From Pseudomonadota bacterium (GTDB taxonomy: Bacteria; Desulfobacterota; Binatia; Binatales; Binataceae), in NCBI GenBank assembly GCA_021325025.1, contig JAJPHZ010000023.1:1-64000 (forward strand): a stretch of DNA of 64,000 bases, given 5' to 3'. The first letter of the stretch is position 1, and each line of letters begins with the position of its first letter. The notes beneath the pieces were generated by a model, which did not search any database, was not told where the DNA came from, and worked only from the letters and a program-made list of their open reading frames with translations. A program made the translations under genes and the position numbers. Below are positions 62,804-64,000 of the stretch, in pieces.

Positions 62804-64000
62804 ATGGCGCACCGGCGGCTGAAATTCTGGGGATGGGGTCACGAAGGCGACGGCCCCAACGAAGATGCGCAGCGCCGCCTGTGCGAGCGCACCGCGCGCC
62901 GCTTCGGCCGCGCACTGACGCTGGCGCCGGCGCCGCGGCTGGAGGAGCTTGCGCTGCGTCCACCGCGCGTCAAACCGCCCGCCGCGCTGGCGCCGATTTG
63001 CGCGACCGACACATACGATCGCGCGGCGCATCATTGGGGCAAGTCTTTCCGTGACCTGGTGCGCGGCTTCCGCCGCCATTACCCCAATCCGCCCGACGTG
63101 GTGGCCTATCCGCGCAGCGAGCAGGAGGTCACGGCGGTGCTGGAATGGTGCGACCGCGCGAAGCTCGCCGCGATTCCTTACGGCGGCGGCTCCAGCGTGG
63201 TGGGCGGCGTGGAGGCGCCGCCGGCCGATTCGTGCAGCGGTGCGGTGTCGATCGATTTGCGCCACCTGGACCGCGTCCTGGAGGTCGATTCGATCTCGCG
63301 CGCCGCGCGCATCCAGGCCGGCGTTTACGGTCCGGCGCTCGAAGATCAGCTGCGCGCGACCAACTTCACGCTGCGTCATTTTCCGCAGTCCTTCGAGTTC
63401 TCCTCGCTGGGCGGATGGATCGCGACGCGCTCGGGCGGCCATTTCGCAACGCTGTACACGCATATCGACGATTTCGTCGAAGCGCTGCGCGTGATCACGC
63501 CTACCGGCGCAATCGAAACCCGCCGTCTGCCCGGCTCCGGAGCGGGTCCCAGCCCCGACCGCATGTTCATCGGGTCGGAAGGCACGCTGGGCATCATCAC
63601 CGAAGCCTGGATGCGCTTGCAGGAGCGGCCACGCTATCGTGCCGGCGCGTCGGTTGCTTTCGACGATTTTCCCGCCGCGATGCGCGCGCTGCGCCAGCTC
63701 TCGCAGGCGGGCTTGTATCCCGCCAATTGCCGCGTCCTCGATCCAGGCGAGGCGCTGACCGCGGGCGCGGGCGACGGCAGCGAAGCGGTGATGGTGCTGG
63801 CGTTTGAGTCGGGCGATCATGACCCCGCCGCCTGGATGCGCCGGGCGCTGGAATGCTGCGCCGACCACAAAGGGCGCTTTGCGCCCGACGCGGGTCAGAC
63901 CCGCACCGATTCGAGCGCGGCGCGCGAGGGAGCGGCCGGCGAATGGCGCCGCACGTTTCTCAACGCGCCCTATCTGCGCGAGGTGCTGGTGCGGATGGCG
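62804..64000 (+). CDS. FAD-binding oxidase (alkyldihydroxyacetonephosphate synthase-like), partial
   Basis: The frame is open for 399 codons to the window edge, so the C-terminus is missing. The ATG has GGAGGT about eight bases upstream. RDLVRGFRRHYPNPPDVVAYP begins the PCMH-type FAD domain, PYGGGSSVVGG binds the pyrophosphate, and GGWIATRSGGHFATLYTHIDD and GSEGTLGIITEAWM complete the signature of alkylglycerone-phosphate synthase-like enzymes. The reaction may be ether-lipid synthesis or oxidation of a 2-hydroxy acid; the sequence does not decide. Confidence 0.9.
   Translation, partial: MAHRRLKFWGWGHEGDGPNEDAQRRLCERTARRFGRALTLAPAPRLEELALRPPRVKPPAALAPICATDTYDRAAHHWGKSFRDLVRGFRRHYPNPPDVVAYPRSEQEVTAVLEWCDRAKLAAIPYGGGSSVVGGVEAPPADSCSGAVSIDLRHLDRVLEVDSISRAARIQAGVYGPALEDQLRATNFTLRHFPQSFEFSSLGGWIATRSGGHFATLYTHIDDFVEALRVITPTGAIETRRLPGSGAGPSPDRMFIGSEGTLGIITEAWMRLQERPRYRAGASVAFDDFPAAMRALRQLSQAGLYPANCRVLDPGEALTAGAGDGSEAVMVLAFESGDHDPAAWMRRALECCADHKGRFAPDAGQTRTDSSAAREGAAGEWRRTFLNAPYLREVLVRMA

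Overview
The window is GC-rich chromosomal DNA from a bacterium with two membranes: it has a LolA/DUF4292-type lipoprotein, several lipobox signal peptides, a pbpC/alpha-2-macroglobulin pair and a DUF1329 protein. The mix of many amidohydrolase_2 paralogues, luciferase-like flavin enzymes, class III CoA-transferases, Zn-ribbon/OB-fold plus thiolase-like pairs, a P450 and DUF1329 resembles uncultured soil degraders such as Binatota (Desulfobacterota_B). That placement is inference; there is no rRNA here to confirm it.

Layout. 1-952: tandem 151-bp units, each a double-hairpin core plus a relic of a DUF559 nuclease gene, around one intact DUF559 gene. 943-2698: sugar isomerase-like and PhyH-type oxygenase genes (minus strand). 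2837-10647: an operon of a membrane protein, MoxR ATPase, DUF58 protein and two large vWA membrane proteins. 10697-12339: DUF983 and an aminotransferase. 12457-28881: a probable catabolic island. It contains a fused OB-fold/thiolase-like protein with a P450 relic behind it, a large AAA/TPR regulator, and a plus-strand run of a flavin monooxygenase, two hydrolases, three amidohydrolases, an SDR and two CoA-transferases. Two matching operator-like sites flank the regulator. 29085-30476: DUF1329. 30574-38552: alpha-2-macroglobulin and penicillin-binding protein 1C. 38697-43837: EthD protein, small HTH protein, two amidohydrolases and an SDR. 44053-52137: APC permease, TPR lipoprotein, LolA-like lipoprotein and a peptide-type ABC importer without ATPase genes. 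52391-52467: initiator tRNA-fMet. 52541-59597: a sixth amidohydrolase, a separate thiolase-like/OB-fold pair, a flavin monooxygenase, and a P450 followed by a carboxymuconolactone-decarboxylase-like gene. 60023-64000: DUF1614, MarC, an aldo/keto reductase and the start of an FAD-linked oxidase.

The strongest unusual signal is at 57775-58338. An AhpD/CMD-family gene carries an in-frame TGA exactly where the second Cys of the CxxC redox motif belongs. It is followed at bacterial-SECIS distance by a perfect 8-bp hairpin with a GUG loop, so it is a probable CxxU selenoprotein co-transcribed with a cytochrome P450. Other points of interest are the autonomous/non-autonomous relation of the DUF559 repeats, the shared operator around the AAA/TPR regulator, the P450 relic, and an amidohydrolase that lacks the conserved C-terminal Asp.
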